Assembly: GCA_963728925.1 (NCBI GenBank)
Contig: CAVSMB010000025.1
Span: forward strand, 91,552-155,551
DNA length: 64,000 bases
Reading direction: 5' to 3'
Origin: JBBPZA01 sp963728925
GTDB lineage: Bacteria > Actinomycetota > Thermoleophilia > Solirubrobacterales > Solirubrobacteraceae
How positions within the stretch are numbered: the stretch's first letter is position 1; each line of letters begins with the position of its first letter. Position numbers and translations under genes: made by a program. This document shows, one piece after another, positions 1 to 8,294 of the stretch. The notes below the pieces were generated by a model. The model ran no database searches, was not told the origin of the DNA, and saw nothing but the letters and a program-made list of their open reading frames with translations.

Positions 1-475
1 CCGAGGCCTTTGCGCCGCGCAGGACGTCGAGGCGCGCCGAGGACGCGCTCACCCGAGCGGCGACGACGATCCGGCGCTCGCGACTGGCCGCCGCGAAGCC
101 GGTGGCGTCGGTCGAGCGGGGGGCGGCCGTCGTCGGCGTCACGACGCGCACCGCGCCGGAGCGCTTGAGCGAGGCACGGACGCGGAAGCGGCCGTCGACG
201 GCGGGCGTGGCCCGCCCAACGGCGCTCCACGCGCCGGCGCCGCGCGGACGGAACTGCAGCTCCACCGTGTCGGCGGCCGGCGCCGTCGCGCGACCGCTGA
301 TGAGCAGCGGCTGCCCGAAGGCGAGCTCGCGGTCGGCGACCGAGATCGCGATGGACGGAGCCGGTGCGGTCGTCGCCGCAGGCGCCGGGGCCTGTGCGGC
401 GGCCGTCGTTGATCCGGTGAGAAGCGCGCAGCCGGCCGCAGGGCCGAGGGCGCGCAGCATTCGCTGCGGTCGCAA
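1..475 (-). CDS. Exported cell-wall-associated protein, C-terminus beyond window
   Basis: The frame runs off the left edge, so only about 158 N-terminal residues are visible. I chose TTG at 475 because GGAGGT lies six bases upstream; an in-frame ATG at 460 is the alternative. The N-terminus (MRPQRMLRALGPAAG...) has basic residues and a short hydrophobic stretch ending near TAAAQA, consistent with a signal peptide. About 100 residues follow that resemble an Ig-like/beta-sandwich module (VELQFRPRGAGAWSAVG, then DGRFRVRASLKRSG). In actinobacteria such modules often precede an RlpA-like or other cell-wall hydrolase domain, but that part is not in the window. Control by a c-di-AMP riboswitch and a Crp-type site supports a role in cell-wall remodelling. 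The specific enzyme class is inference. Confidence 0.72.
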   Translation of the reverse strand, partial: MRPQRMLRALGPAAGCALLTGSTTAAAQAPAPAATTAPAPSIAISVADRELAFGQPLLISGRATAPAADTVELQFRPRGAGAWSAVGRATPAVDGRFRVRASLKRSGAVRVVTPTTAAPRSTDATGFAAASRERRIVVAARVSASSARLDVLRGAKAS

Positions 476-497
476 GAAGTACCTCCGTGGCGGGTCG

Positions 498-645
498 GCC
501 TACGGGGTCAGCTGTCGGGCTCGCGACGACCGGGGGTCGCCGCTAGGGCCGCAGCAGCGGCCGATTCGCCCCGTGCGCCCGGAACGGGCGCGAGTGGGTC
601 CCCCGTCCGTCGCGCATCGGGCGCGACGGCTCGGCTCATCGAACA
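498..645 (-). promoter_or_regulatory. c-di-AMP (ydaO/yuaA-type) riboswitch leader
   Basis: Read on the minus strand, the leader contains the conserved blocks of the ydaO aptamer in order: ACGGGGGACCCA, then a GC-rich hairpin, GGGGCGAATCGG, another hairpin, then GAGCCCGACAGCTGACCCCG and GTAGGC. It ends about 20 nt before the TTG start of the exported protein. These blocks match the actinobacterial ydaO consensus, where c-di-AMP binding lowers expression of cell-wall hydrolase genes. The 5' boundary is approximate. No clear intrinsic terminator is visible, so control could act through termination or translation. Confidence 0.88.
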
Positions 646-681
646 ACTGTTCGCCTACGGTAGGCGGGTTGCCGGGCCCCT

Positions 682-699
682 GTGTGACCTCGGTCACAC
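682..699. promoter_or_regulatory. Crp/Fnr-type binding site
   Basis: GTGTGACCTCGGTCACAC is a perfect 8-bp-arm palindrome containing TGTGA-N6-TCACA, the Crp consensus, and actinobacterial Crp sites have the same form. It lies just upstream of the riboswitch leader on the minus strand. A -10-like TACCGT follows about 20-25 nt downstream on that strand, so the site is well placed to control the riboswitch transcript. Confidence 0.75.
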
Positions 700-774
700 C
701 AGAGAGCGGGCACGCGCCGGGCTGTCACCCGAAGGCCCGCAGCCGCGGGCCGGCGTGCGACGGCCCGCGTGCCG

Positions 775-1344
775 CTAGGCCGCGGTCGCCAGCGGCGCTG
801 CTTCGAGCGCCTCGCCGCACTCCTGGCGAAGTTTCGCGAGCCCGAGCCGGATGCGGCTCTTGGCCGTGCCGAGCGGCACGTCGGCGCGGCGCGCGATCTG
901 GTCGGCCGTGAGGCCGCCCCAGTAGGCGAGGACGAGCGCCTCGCGCTGCGCCTCCGGGAGCCGGCGCAGGGCGTCGCGCACGGTGGCGCGATCGTCGTCG
1001 CGCTCGGCGGCCGCCGACGGCCGGTCGTCGACGCGACCCTCGTCGCGCTCGACCACGATCTTGAGGCGATCGCCGGCCCGGCCGAGAGCCTGGCCCTCGC
1101 GCCACACGTCGAGAGCACGACTGCGCGCCATCAGCCGCAGGTAGCTGCCCAGCTCGCCGCGGTTGGCGTCGAAGCGGTCGGGCCGGCGCCACAGCCGCAG
1201 GAAGACGTCCTGGGTGACGTCCTCGGACTGGGCGGCGTTGCCGAGGATCCGGTAAGCGGCCGCGAACACCCCGCGGTTGTGGGAATCGTAGGCGCGCTCG
1301 AAGAGGTCGGGGCGGCTGAGATCGCTTGAGGAGGTGGTTTGCAT
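775..1344 (-). CDS. ECF-family RNA polymerase sigma factor
   Basis: 189 residues, the usual size of an ECF sigma factor. Region 2 spans roughly residues 12-80, with AYRILGNAAQSEDVTQDVFLRLWRR marking the region 2.2/2.3 core. Region 4 spans about 117-170, with LRRLPEAQREALVLAYWGGL and the recognition helix in DQIARRADVPLGTAKSRIRLG. It directs RNA polymerase to a dedicated promoter set, normally under an anti-sigma factor. No anti-sigma gene lies next to it, although an RskA-like protein is encoded at 5691-6674. The start ATG is preceded by GCGAACAGCC with no strong ribosome site. SigK/RskA-type pairing is possible but unproven. Confidence 0.9.
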   Translation of the reverse strand: MQTTSSSDLSRPDLFERAYDSHNRGVFAAAYRILGNAAQSEDVTQDVFLRLWRRPDRFDANRGELGSYLRLMARSRALDVWREGQALGRAGDRLKIVVERDEGRVDDRPSAAAERDDDRATVRDALRRLPEAQREALVLAYWGGLTADQIARRADVPLGTAKSRIRLGLAKLRQECGEALEAAPLATAA

Positions 1345-1373
1345 GGCTGTTCGCTTTCTACCCGTGTGCGACT

Positions 1374-1403
1374 AGCTTACACAACTTGTTGAAGGTTGCA
1401 AGT
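1374..1403 (-). promoter_or_regulatory. Candidate promoter/operator for the sigma factor gene
   Basis: On the minus strand TTGCAA (1396-1401) and TAAGCT (1374-1379) are separated by 16 nt, which fits a -35/-10 pair about 30 nt upstream of the sigma-factor ATG. The same DNA carries an imperfect inverted repeat, ACTTG-N10-CAAGT (1384-1403), and the palindrome CAACTTGTTG (1382-1391). A regulator could bind here and affect both the sigma gene and the divergent lipid synthase gene. This is inference from sequence alone. Confidence 0.35.
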
Positions 1404-1498
1404 GCGCCAGCTTTTTGGCCGACTCGTCGCCGGTCCGATCAGCCCGCCCATCTCCGCTCCGGTTGCGCCGTGGCCTCCGGACGGCGAGAATCCGGCGG

Positions 1499-3004
1499 GT
1501 GGCCAATCCCGATCGCCTGACGGGGCTCGACTCGTCGTTCCTGCATCTCGAGCGCCGTGGGGCGCACATGCACGTGGCGGCGTGCATGACCTTTGCCGGA
1601 GCTTCGCCCGGCTACCTCGACTTCCTGCGCCACCTCGAGGGGCGCCTGCACCTCGTCCCCCGCTACCGCCAGCGGCTCGCCGACGTCCCGCTCCAGCAGG
1701 GCCGCCCGGTGTGGGTCGACGATCCGCACTTCAACATCACTTACCACATCCGCCACACGGCGCTGCCCGAGCCGGGCGGCCCCGCCGAGCTGCGCGCGCT
1801 CGCCGGGCGCGTCTTCTCCCAACGCCTGGACCGCTCCAAGCCGCTGTGGGAGATCTGGCTCGTGGACGGCATGGAGGGCGAGGAGTTCGCGCTGCTGTCC
1901 AAGACCCACCACGCGCTCGTCGACGGCGTCTCGGGCGTCGACATCACGACGGTCCTCTTCGACACCTCGCCCGACCCGGCGCCCGTCGCGCCCGCCGAGC
2001 GGCCGTGGTCGCCGCGACCCGTGCCCTCCGACGCCCAGCTGCTCGCCGACGCGCTGCTCGAACGCGCGACGGTGCCCGCCGAGATCGGTCGCGGCGCTCG
2101 CGCGCTGCTGCGCGGCCCGCGCCAGGTGGCGGGACGCCTGCAGCGCGACCTGGCTGCCCTGGGAACGCTGGCCTTCGGGATGTCCGACGCGCCGCCCAGC
2201 CCGTACAACCGGCCGATCGGCCCGCACCGGCGCTACGCGTGGGTCGAAGGCGACCTGACCCAGTTCAAGGCGATCAAGAACGCGCTCGGCGGAACGGTCA
2301 ACGACGTCGTGCTCGCCTCGGTGTCGCTCGCGCTCGGCGGCCACCTGCGCTCGCTCGGCCACGGCACCGACGGCCTGACCCTCAAGGCCATGGTCCCCGT
2401 CTCGGTCCGCGCCGACGTGGAGCGCGGAGCGCTCGGCAATCGCGTCGCGACGATGTACGCGCCGCTGCCGGTCCACCTCACCGACCCCGAGCAGACGCTC
2501 GCGACGGTGAGCGAGGCGATGACCGGGCTGAAGTCCTCGGGCCAGGCCGTGGGCGCCCAGGTGCTCACCCAGCTCACCGACTTCGCCCCTCCGACGATCA
2601 TGTCCCAGGCGGCCCGCCTCACCGCCCGCCAGCGCGCCTTCAACCTCGTGGTCACCAACGTCCCGGGCCCGCAGTTCTCGCTCTACTGCCTCGGGCACCG
2701 CCTCGAGGCGATCTACCCGATGGTGCCCCTGGCCGAGAACCAGGGCCTGGGCGTCGCGATCATGAGCTACGACGGCCGCATCAACTTCGGGCTGGTGGCC
2801 GACTTCGACGTCGTCCCCGATCTCGACGAGGTGGCCGTGCACCTCGCGACGGCGATGGACGCTCTGGCCGCCGCCGCGGGGGTCGCCCCGGCGGCGCTGA
2901 AGGCCCCGGCCGAGATCGGCAACGGCGGGCCGCCGATGGGCTTCTCGCTCCCCCGCAGCCGCCCGCGGTCGCACGCGCGGCGGCGCACTCCTCAGCTCAC
3001 CTGA
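1499..3004 (+). CDS. Wax ester synthase/diacylglycerol acyltransferase (WS/DGAT)
   Basis: This enzyme joins an acyl-CoA to a long-chain alcohol or diacylglycerol, forming storage wax esters or triacylglycerol. The catalytic motif HHALVDG lies at residues 137-143 of the 501-residue product. Other family landmarks are GLDSSFLHLE at the N-terminus, RPLWE-like KPLWEIWL before the active site, and VVTNVPGP in the C-terminal half. I chose GTG at 1499 because family members begin close to the LTGLDSSFL motif. An in-frame ATG at 1415 would add 28 arginine-rich residues without similarity to the family. The ribosome site is weak. A second WS/DGAT lies at 62286. The length is normal (450-500 residues). 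Confidence 0.9.
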   Translation: MANPDRLTGLDSSFLHLERRGAHMHVAACMTFAGASPGYLDFLRHLEGRLHLVPRYRQRLADVPLQQGRPVWVDDPHFNITYHIRHTALPEPGGPAELRALAGRVFSQRLDRSKPLWEIWLVDGMEGEEFALLSKTHHALVDGVSGVDITTVLFDTSPDPAPVAPAERPWSPRPVPSDAQLLADALLERATVPAEIGRGARALLRGPRQVAGRLQRDLAALGTLAFGMSDAPPSPYNRPIGPHRRYAWVEGDLTQFKAIKNALGGTVNDVVLASVSLALGGHLRSLGHGTDGLTLKAMVPVSVRADVERGALGNRVATMYAPLPVHLTDPEQTLATVSEAMTGLKSSGQAVGAQVLTQLTDFAPPTIMSQAARLTARQRAFNLVVTNVPGPQFSLYCLGHRLEAIYPMVPLAENQGLGVAIMSYDGRINFGLVADFDVVPDLDEVAVHLATAMDALAAAAGVAPAALKAPAEIGNGGPPMGFSLPRSRPRSHARRRTPQLT

Positions 3005-3013
3005 GCGCCTGGA

Positions 3014-3469
3014 GTGCCGCGCTGGGCGGGCCGCCTGCTGACCGTGCTCGCGGGGATCGTCCTCGGTCTCGCCGTGCTGCTCGCCGTGGTCGCGTTCTTC
3101 TCCGGCCGCGACGACGCCTCGGTGGAGCGCGGCGCGGGTCCCGGGGCGGCGTCGCCCGACCACGGGGCGTCCGCGCTGCCCGCCGGACGGCGCACGGCCC
3201 TGCTGGAGGCCCTGCGGGCAGGCAACGTCGTGCTCGTCTACGGCTCTCTGCGGCCGCCGGAGTCGCTGCGCACGCTGGCCGACGAGGTCGCTGGCCCCTT
3301 CGACCCCGCGCTCGCGAGCGCCGGCCAGGCGCTGATCCTGGCGCGCCGGCCCGGGACGCGGGGCGTCAGCGCGCTGTCGTGGTCGCGCGTGCTGCGTGCC
3401 GCCTCGGCCACCGACCCGCGCCTGCGCGACTTCGCGGAGGCGTGGCTCGGCCGTGGCGCCGCGGGATAA
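3014..3469 (+). CDS. Small membrane-anchored protein of unknown function
   Basis: 151 residues from a GTG start nine bases after the WS/DGAT stop. One strong hydrophobic segment (about residues 7-28) is followed by a Gly/Ala-rich linker and a soluble domain of about 100 residues. The soluble part contains NVVLVYGSLRPPESLRTLAD, then AGQALILARRPG and RLRDFAEAWLG. It ends seven bases before nadE, so it is probably co-transcribed with both neighbours. The topology suggests an extracytoplasmic domain anchored at the N-terminus. A distant relation to DUF3105-type proteins is possible, but I cannot confirm it. Confidence 0.6.
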   Translation: MPRWAGRLLTVLAGIVLGLAVLLAVVAFFSGRDDASVERGAGPGAASPDHGASALPAGRRTALLEALRAGNVVLVYGSLRPPESLRTLADEVAGPFDPALASAGQALILARRPGTRGVSALSWSRVLRAASATDPRLRDFAEAWLGRGAAG

Positions 3470-3476
3470 TGGTCGC

Positions 3477-5267
3477 ATGAGCGGTCCCTTCCACCTCCGC
3501 CTCGCCCTCGCCCAAGTCGACGTCACCGTCGGGGACATCGAGGGCAACGAGCGCACGATCGCCGACACGATCGCCCGGGCGCGCGCGGCCGGCGCGCAGC
3601 TCGTGCTCTTCCCCGAGCTGACGGTCACGGGCTACCCGCCGGAGGACCTGCTGCTCAAGGAGCACGTCCTGCGCGATGCGCGCGCCGCCGTCGGCCGGCT
3701 CGCCGCCGAGGCGACGGGCGTGGTCGCGCTCGTCGGCTTCCCGGAGCGGGCAGCGGACGTCTACAACGCGATGGCCGTGCTGGCCGACGGCGCCGTCCAG
3801 GCGATCTACCGCAAGGTCTACCTCCCCAACTACGGCGTGTTCGACGAGCAGCGCTACTTCCAGAGCGGCGAGGGTGGGGCGATGATCGCCCTGGACGACA
3901 CGCTCGTCGGCCTCACGATCTGCGAGGACGTCTGGGAGCCCGGCCCGCCGGCCTCCGACGAGGCCCTCGCCGGCGCGACGCTGCTCGTGAACCTCTCCGC
4001 CTCCCCGTACCACGCCGGCAAGGGCACCGAGCGCGAGCGCATGCTCATCCAGCGCGCGCGCGACAACATCACGGCCGTCGCGTTCTGCAACCTCGTGGGC
4101 GGCCAGGACGAGCTGGTCTTCGACGGCCACTCGCTGCTCATCGACCACGAGGGCGAGGTCGTCGCGCGCGGGCGCCAGTTCGCCGAGGACCTGGTCATCG
4201 CCGACGTCGACCTGGAGGGCCCGCGAGCGCTGCGCCTGCGCGACACCCGCCGGCGCCCGGCCGCGCGCCGCGCGCAGCTCCACGTGCCCGTCCTGGCGCG
4301 CCTGGAGCTGCCCGAGCGCCCCAAGGGCCCCGCGCCCGGCGGCGTCGTCGCGCCACTGCTCGAGCGTCGCGCGGAGGTGTATCACGCGCTCGTTCTCGGC
4401 TTACGTGACTACGTCGAGAAGAACGGCTTTCGCCACGTGGTCCTCGGCCTGTCGGGCGGGATCGACTCGGCGCTGACCGCCTGCGTCGCCGTCGACGCGC
4501 TGGGCCCCGAGCGCGTCAGCACGGCGATCATGCCCTCGCCCTACTCCTCCTCGGCGACCCAGGACGACGCCCGCGAGCTGGCCGGCAACCTCGGCGTCGA
4601 GCGCATCGAGCTCGACATCGTGCCGGTGATGCGGGCCTACGACGACACCCTCACCGGCGTCTTCCACGGGCGCGAGGACGACGTGACCGAGGAGAATCTG
4701 CAGGCCCGCGCGCGGGGGAACCTCCTGATGGCCCTCTCCAACAAGTTCGGCTGGCTCGTCCTCACGACCGGCAACAAGTCCGAGCTCTCCGTCGGCTACT
4801 CGACGCTCTACGGCGACCTCGCGGGCGGGTTCGCGGTCATCAAGGACGTGCCCAAGACGCTCGTCTACGAGCTCACGCGCCACCGCAACGACGTGGCCGG
4901 GCGCGAGCTCGTGCCGGCAACGATCATCGACCGCGCGCCGTCGGCCGAGCTGCGCCCCGACCAGCGCGACGACGACTCGCTTCCCCCCTACGAGCGCCTG
5001 GACCCGATCCTCGAGGGCTACGTCGAGGACGACCTCGGCCGGGAGGCGCTGATCGCCCGCGGCCACGACCCCGAGGACGTCGACAAGGTGATCCGGCTCG
5101 TCGACCTCGCCGAGTACAAGCGCCGCCAGGCGCCGCCCGGGATCAAGATCTCCACGCGCGCCTTCGGCCGTGACCGGCGCATGCCGATCACCAACCGCTA
5201 CGGGGCTCCGCCACGCGCGGCGGAGCCGCGCGAGGCCGCCGCCCAGCTCAGCTCGACGCAGGCCTGA
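3477..5267 (+). CDS. nadE: Glutamine-dependent NAD+ synthetase
   Basis: Catalyses the last step of NAD synthesis: amidation of deamido-NAD using ammonia released from glutamine, with ATP. The N-terminal nitrilase-like glutaminase domain (about 1-270) shows the triad E47 (LFPELTVTGYPPED), K113 (IYRKVYLPNYG) and C149 (LTICEDVWEP). The C-terminal synthetase domain carries the PP-loop SGGIDSAL at about 326-333 and the TGNKSELSVGYSTLYGD motif. The product of 596 residues fits the two-domain class. ATG at 3477 starts directly at the conserved glutaminase fold; more upstream starts lie inside the preceding gene. The 3' end overlaps the convergent thioesterase gene by 20 bp. Confidence 0.96.
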   Translation: MSGPFHLRLALAQVDVTVGDIEGNERTIADTIARARAAGAQLVLFPELTVTGYPPEDLLLKEHVLRDARAAVGRLAAEATGVVALVGFPERAADVYNAMAVLADGAVQAIYRKVYLPNYGVFDEQRYFQSGEGGAMIALDDTLVGLTICEDVWEPGPPASDEALAGATLLVNLSASPYHAGKGTERERMLIQRARDNITAVAFCNLVGGQDELVFDGHSLLIDHEGEVVARGRQFAEDLVIADVDLEGPRALRLRDTRRRPAARRAQLHVPVLARLELPERPKGPAPGGVVAPLLERRAEVYHALVLGLRDYVEKNGFRHVVLGLSGGIDSALTACVAVDALGPERVSTAIMPSPYSSSATQDDARELAGNLGVERIELDIVPVMRAYDDTLTGVFHGREDDVTEENLQARARGNLLMALSNKFGWLVLTTGNKSELSVGYSTLYGDLAGGFAVIKDVPKTLVYELTRHRNDVAGRELVPATIIDRAPSAELRPDQRDDDSLPPYERLDPILEGYVEDDLGREALIARGHDPEDVDKVIRLVDLAEYKRRQAPPGIKISTRAFGRDRRMPITNRYGAPPRAAEPREAAAQLSSTQA

Positions 5268-5652
5268 CCGCGATCGTCATCCGCGAGACGGCGACGAGCC
5301 GCTCGCGCGCATTGGTGAACTGCAGGTCCCACACCCACCTGGTCCGCCCGCGATGCAGCGGGCGCCCGACCGCGATCACCTCGCCCTCGGTCACGGGCCG
5401 CAGGAACGTCGTGCTGTTGGACATCCCCGTGGCTATGTTGCCGTCCTCCTGGACGCCGAGCCACGTCCCGATAGAGGCGAGCGTCTCGGCCATCGACGCG
5501 TAGACCCCGCCGTGGACCAGCCCCATCGGCTGCTTGTGGTGATCGGCGACCTCGATGCGCCCGCGCATGACCTCCGCCGACGCCTCGAGCAGCTCGAGGC
5601 CGTAGAGGTCGTCGAAGGGCGAGGGCAGCCGGTCGGGCGGCGGCGCGGACAC
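5248..5652 (-). CDS. PaaI-type hotdog-fold thioesterase
   Basis: 134 residues, typical of single-domain PaaI/YbgC-like thioesterases that hydrolyse acyl- or aryl-CoA thioesters in the cytoplasm. The hallmark LVHGGVYASMAETLAS (about 44-59) contains the HGG turn and the long hotdog helix. MSNSTTFLRPVTEGEVIAVG and the terminal MTIAVR strand complete the fold. The start is GTG at 5652. The gene is convergent with nadE and overlaps its last 20 bp, leaving no room for a terminator between them. The substrate is unknown. Nearby lipid genes make acyl-CoA turnover plausible, but this is not shown. Confidence 0.85.
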   Translation of the reverse strand: MSAPPPDRLPSPFDDLYGLELLEASAEVMRGRIEVADHHKQPMGLVHGGVYASMAETLASIGTWLGVQEDGNIATGMSNSTTFLRPVTEGEVIAVGRPLHRGRTRWVWDLQFTNARERLVAVSRMTIAVRPASS

Positions 5653-5690
5653 GGCGCGGGACGATACCCGGCTTCACTACGCTGCCGCCC

Positions 5691-6674
5691 ATGGCCCGGA
5701 TCGACGACCTCCCCGCCGACCAGCGCGCGGTCCTGCAGCTGCTGCTCTCCCGCGGCCAGAGCTACGAGCGCATCGCGCAGACCCTCGACCTCGGCGAGGA
5801 CACGGTGCGCTCGCGCGCGCACGCCGCGGTCGACGCGCTCGGTCCCGAGAGCGGGCGCCGGCTGCCCGACGAGCGTCGTGCCGCGGTCGCGGACTATCTC
5901 CTCGGCCAGCAGGACGACGGGGCCGCCGCCGCGACCCGCGAGCACCTCGAGGCCTCGGCCGGGGCGCGGGCCTGGGCGCGTGTCGTCTCGGGCGAGCTGC
6001 GCCCGCTTGCCGGCGACCGGGAGCTGCCCGCGATTCCCAGGGACGGAGGGCGGCCGGTGCGCACCGAGCGTGCGGACGCCGCGGAGCCCGCGGCCGCCGA
6101 CGACGCTGCGGACGACGACGTCGGGAGCCCTCGCTCCGGCACCCGCCGCGTTCGCGACGGCGGACGCCCGAGCTCGCGGCTGGGGGGCGCGCTGCTCATC
6201 GGCGGGTTGGCGATCCTCGTCGCCGTCCTCGGCGTGCTGCTCGTCAAGGGCGGCGGCAACGACGACTCGCCGACCACCAGCGCGTCCACCGGGGCGTCGC
6301 GTGCGCAGCGGACCACGACCCAGCCGACGAAGGTGCTCGCCCAGGTCAACATGAAGGGCGAGGGCAAGTCGCTCGGCCTCGCCCAGGTCCTCGTCCAGGG
6401 CAAGCAGCGCGCCATCGCGATCCAGGGCCAGGACCTCGAGCCCACGACCAAGAGCGCCGTCTACGCGGTGTGGCTCTACAACTCGGGCGACGACGCGGCT
6501 CGGCTCGGCTACGCGCCGGCCGTCGCCAAGAACGGGCGCCTGCAGGGCGTCGCCGGCCTCCCGGCCAACGCGGCGAAGTACAAAGAGCTCGTCGTCACCC
6601 GCGAGTCGAGCACCAAGCAGGCCACCAGGCCGGGCACGATCGTGCTGCGGGGACCGCTCGGGCTGTCGCCCTGA
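5691..6674 (+). CDS. HTH-transmembrane-RskA-like fusion protein
   Basis: 327 residues with three parts. Residues 8-50 form a sigma-70 region 4-like helix-turn-helix (LPADQRAVLQLLLSRGQSYE, then IAQTLDLGEDTVRSRAHAAV). A low-complexity Asp/Ala/Arg linker follows, then one membrane helix at about 164-187. The external C-terminal part (about 215-325) resembles the RskA anti-sigma-K C-terminal domain: VYAVWLYNSGDDAARLGYAP, then NAAKYKELVVTRE. Normal RskA proteins have an N-terminal zinc anti-sigma domain. Here that is replaced by a DNA- or promoter-reading HTH. It may be a membrane-tethered regulator or a sigma-mimicking anti-sigma factor. It is divergent from the thioesterase gene with 38 bp between them. 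Confidence 0.75.
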   Translation: MARIDDLPADQRAVLQLLLSRGQSYERIAQTLDLGEDTVRSRAHAAVDALGPESGRRLPDERRAAVADYLLGQQDDGAAAATREHLEASAGARAWARVVSGELRPLAGDRELPAIPRDGGRPVRTERADAAEPAAADDAADDDVGSPRSGTRRVRDGGRPSSRLGGALLIGGLAILVAVLGVLLVKGGGNDDSPTTSASTGASRAQRTTTQPTKVLAQVNMKGEGKSLGLAQVLVQGKQRAIAIQGQDLEPTTKSAVYAVWLYNSGDDAARLGYAPAVAKNGRLQGVAGLPANAAKYKELVVTRESSTKQATRPGTIVLRGPLGLSP

Positions 6675-6679
6675 TCACC

Positions 6680-8293
6680 CTAGGGCAGGAGCTTGCCCGG
6701 GTTCATGATCCCTGTGGGGTCCAGGCGCTCCTTGACCGCGCGCAGCAGCCCGAGGCCGGTTGCGCCGACCTCGGCCTCCATCCAGCGCATGTGATCGCGG
6801 CCGACCGCGTGGTGATGGGTGATGGTGGCGCCCGCCGCGACGATCGCGTCGCCGGCGGCGAGCTTGGCCGCGCGCCACTGCTCCAGCTCGGCCCCTCTTT
6901 GCTGACCCGCGATGAACGTGAAGTAGAGCGAGGCGCCGGTCGGGTAGAGGTGGGAAACGTGGCACATCACCAGCGGTGGCGTGCCGCGGGCTGACAGCGC
7001 GCCGCGCAGCGCCCCGCGCGCCGCCGCGTGGAGCGCCTCGAGCGAGGACCAGCGCGTCGCAGTCTCGAGCGTCTCGGCCATCACGCCGTGGTCGAGCAGC
7101 GCGTCACGCAGGTAGGGCGCGCGAAAGCGCCCGGCGGCCCACGCGCGGCCCGGCGCCCGGCCCACGGCGACCGCGCCGTGGGCGCGCAGGATGGTGGCCG
7201 CCCGTGCCCTCGACGGCGCCGTCCGGTCGTCCTGTCCCGCCCACCCGGCGACGATCAGGCACCCGTCCGAGCGCCCGCGGGCGCGCAGGTAGAGCCGCAC
7301 GAGCCGAGCGGCGGTGCCGCCCTCGCCGGCCAGGGCCAGCCCCAGGCGCGTCTCCTCCTCGTCTGACAGCCGGGCGACCGCCGGCGCGCAGCCCTCCTGC
7401 TCGAGCCGTCGCAGGGCCTCGACGCCCTCGTGGAAGGACGCGGCGAACCATCCCTCGTAGCGGAAGGGGGCGACCGGCCGCACCCGCAAGTCGACGCGGG
7501 TGATGACGCCGAGGGCGCCTTCTGAGCCGACGAGCAGCTCGCGCAGCTGTGGGCCGGCGGCCGAGGGCGGCCGGGCGGGCAGGCCGATCTCGCCGGCCGG
7601 GGCGGCGAGCGTGAGCCCGCTCACCAGCTCGTCGATTCGCCCGAAGCCGGTCGAGGCCTGGCCCGCCGAGCGGGTCGCCACGCAGCCCCCGAGCGACACG
7701 TACTCGAAGCTCTGGGGGACGTGCCCGAGCGTCAGCCCGCGGGCGCCGAGCAGCCGCTCGGCGGCGGGCGCGCGCAGGCCGGCCTGGACCGTCGCGATCA
7801 GCGAGCGCTCGTCGACGGCGACCAGCGCGTCCATGCGGCTCAGGTCGAGCGCCAAAACGGCCGCGAACGGTCCGCGCACCGGATCGACGCCCCCAACGAC
7901 GCTCGTGCCGCCGCCGAAGGGCACGACCGCGACGCCCTCGTCGGCGCACAGCCCCAGCACGGCCAGCACCTCGTCGTGGCCGCCCGGCCACACCACTGCG
8001 TCGGGCGCGGCGTCCAGCGTGCCCGAGCGCAGCCGCACGAGGTCGGGGTAGCTGCGCCCGGCGGCGTGGCGCACGCGCGCCTCGCGATCGTCGCGGACGT
8101 GCGCGGCGCCGACGATCGCCGCGAGCGCCTCGCGGCCGCTTGGAGGCAGGGCGACGCCGGGCAGGTGCAGCGTCTCGAGCGGCGGCGGGCGCCGCGGCGC
8201 CGCGGCGAGCCCGACCTCCTCGCTGAGGAACGCGAGCGCGTGCGGCCCGACCTCCACGGCCGCGGAGTCCTCGCCCCAGCCGTGCCAGCGCAT
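6680..8293 (-). CDS. FAD-linked oxidase, alkyl-DHAP synthase-like
   Basis: 537 residues of the vanillyl-alcohol-oxidase/FAD_binding_4 family. The FAD pyrophosphate loop is VVPFGGGTSVVGG. The C-terminal half holds THHHAVGRDHMRWM and ends NPGKLLP, both characteristic of alkyldihydroxyacetonephosphate synthase, which makes the ether bond of ether lipids. Actinobacterial members (mycobacterial AgpS-like) are often annotated this way without proof of ether-lipid synthesis. I chose ATG at 8293, one base after the TGA of the upstream SRPBCC gene, because the family N-terminus begins near MRWHGWG. The two genes look translationally coupled. The gene is convergent with the HTH-RskA fusion, 5 bp apart. 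Confidence 0.85.
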   Translation of the reverse strand: MRWHGWGEDSAAVEVGPHALAFLSEEVGLAAAPRRPPPLETLHLPGVALPPSGREALAAIVGAAHVRDDREARVRHAAGRSYPDLVRLRSGTLDAAPDAVVWPGGHDEVLAVLGLCADEGVAVVPFGGGTSVVGGVDPVRGPFAAVLALDLSRMDALVAVDERSLIATVQAGLRAPAAERLLGARGLTLGHVPQSFEYVSLGGCVATRSAGQASTGFGRIDELVSGLTLAAPAGEIGLPARPPSAAGPQLRELLVGSEGALGVITRVDLRVRPVAPFRYEGWFAASFHEGVEALRRLEQEGCAPAVARLSDEEETRLGLALAGEGGTAARLVRLYLRARGRSDGCLIVAGWAGQDDRTAPSRARAATILRAHGAVAVGRAPGRAWAAGRFRAPYLRDALLDHGVMAETLETATRWSSLEALHAAARGALRGALSARGTPPLVMCHVSHLYPTGASLYFTFIAGQQRGAELEQWRAAKLAAGDAIVAAGATITHHHAVGRDHMRWMEAEVGATGLGLLRAVKERLDPTGIMNPGKLLP

Positions 8294-8294
8294 A

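Noticed and set aside
1439..3628. A 729-codon minus-strand frame across the WS/DGAT and the small membrane protein genes
   Set aside because: Third-position GC bias creates long antisense frames here; the plus-strand WS/DGAT has the catalytic HHALVDG motif.
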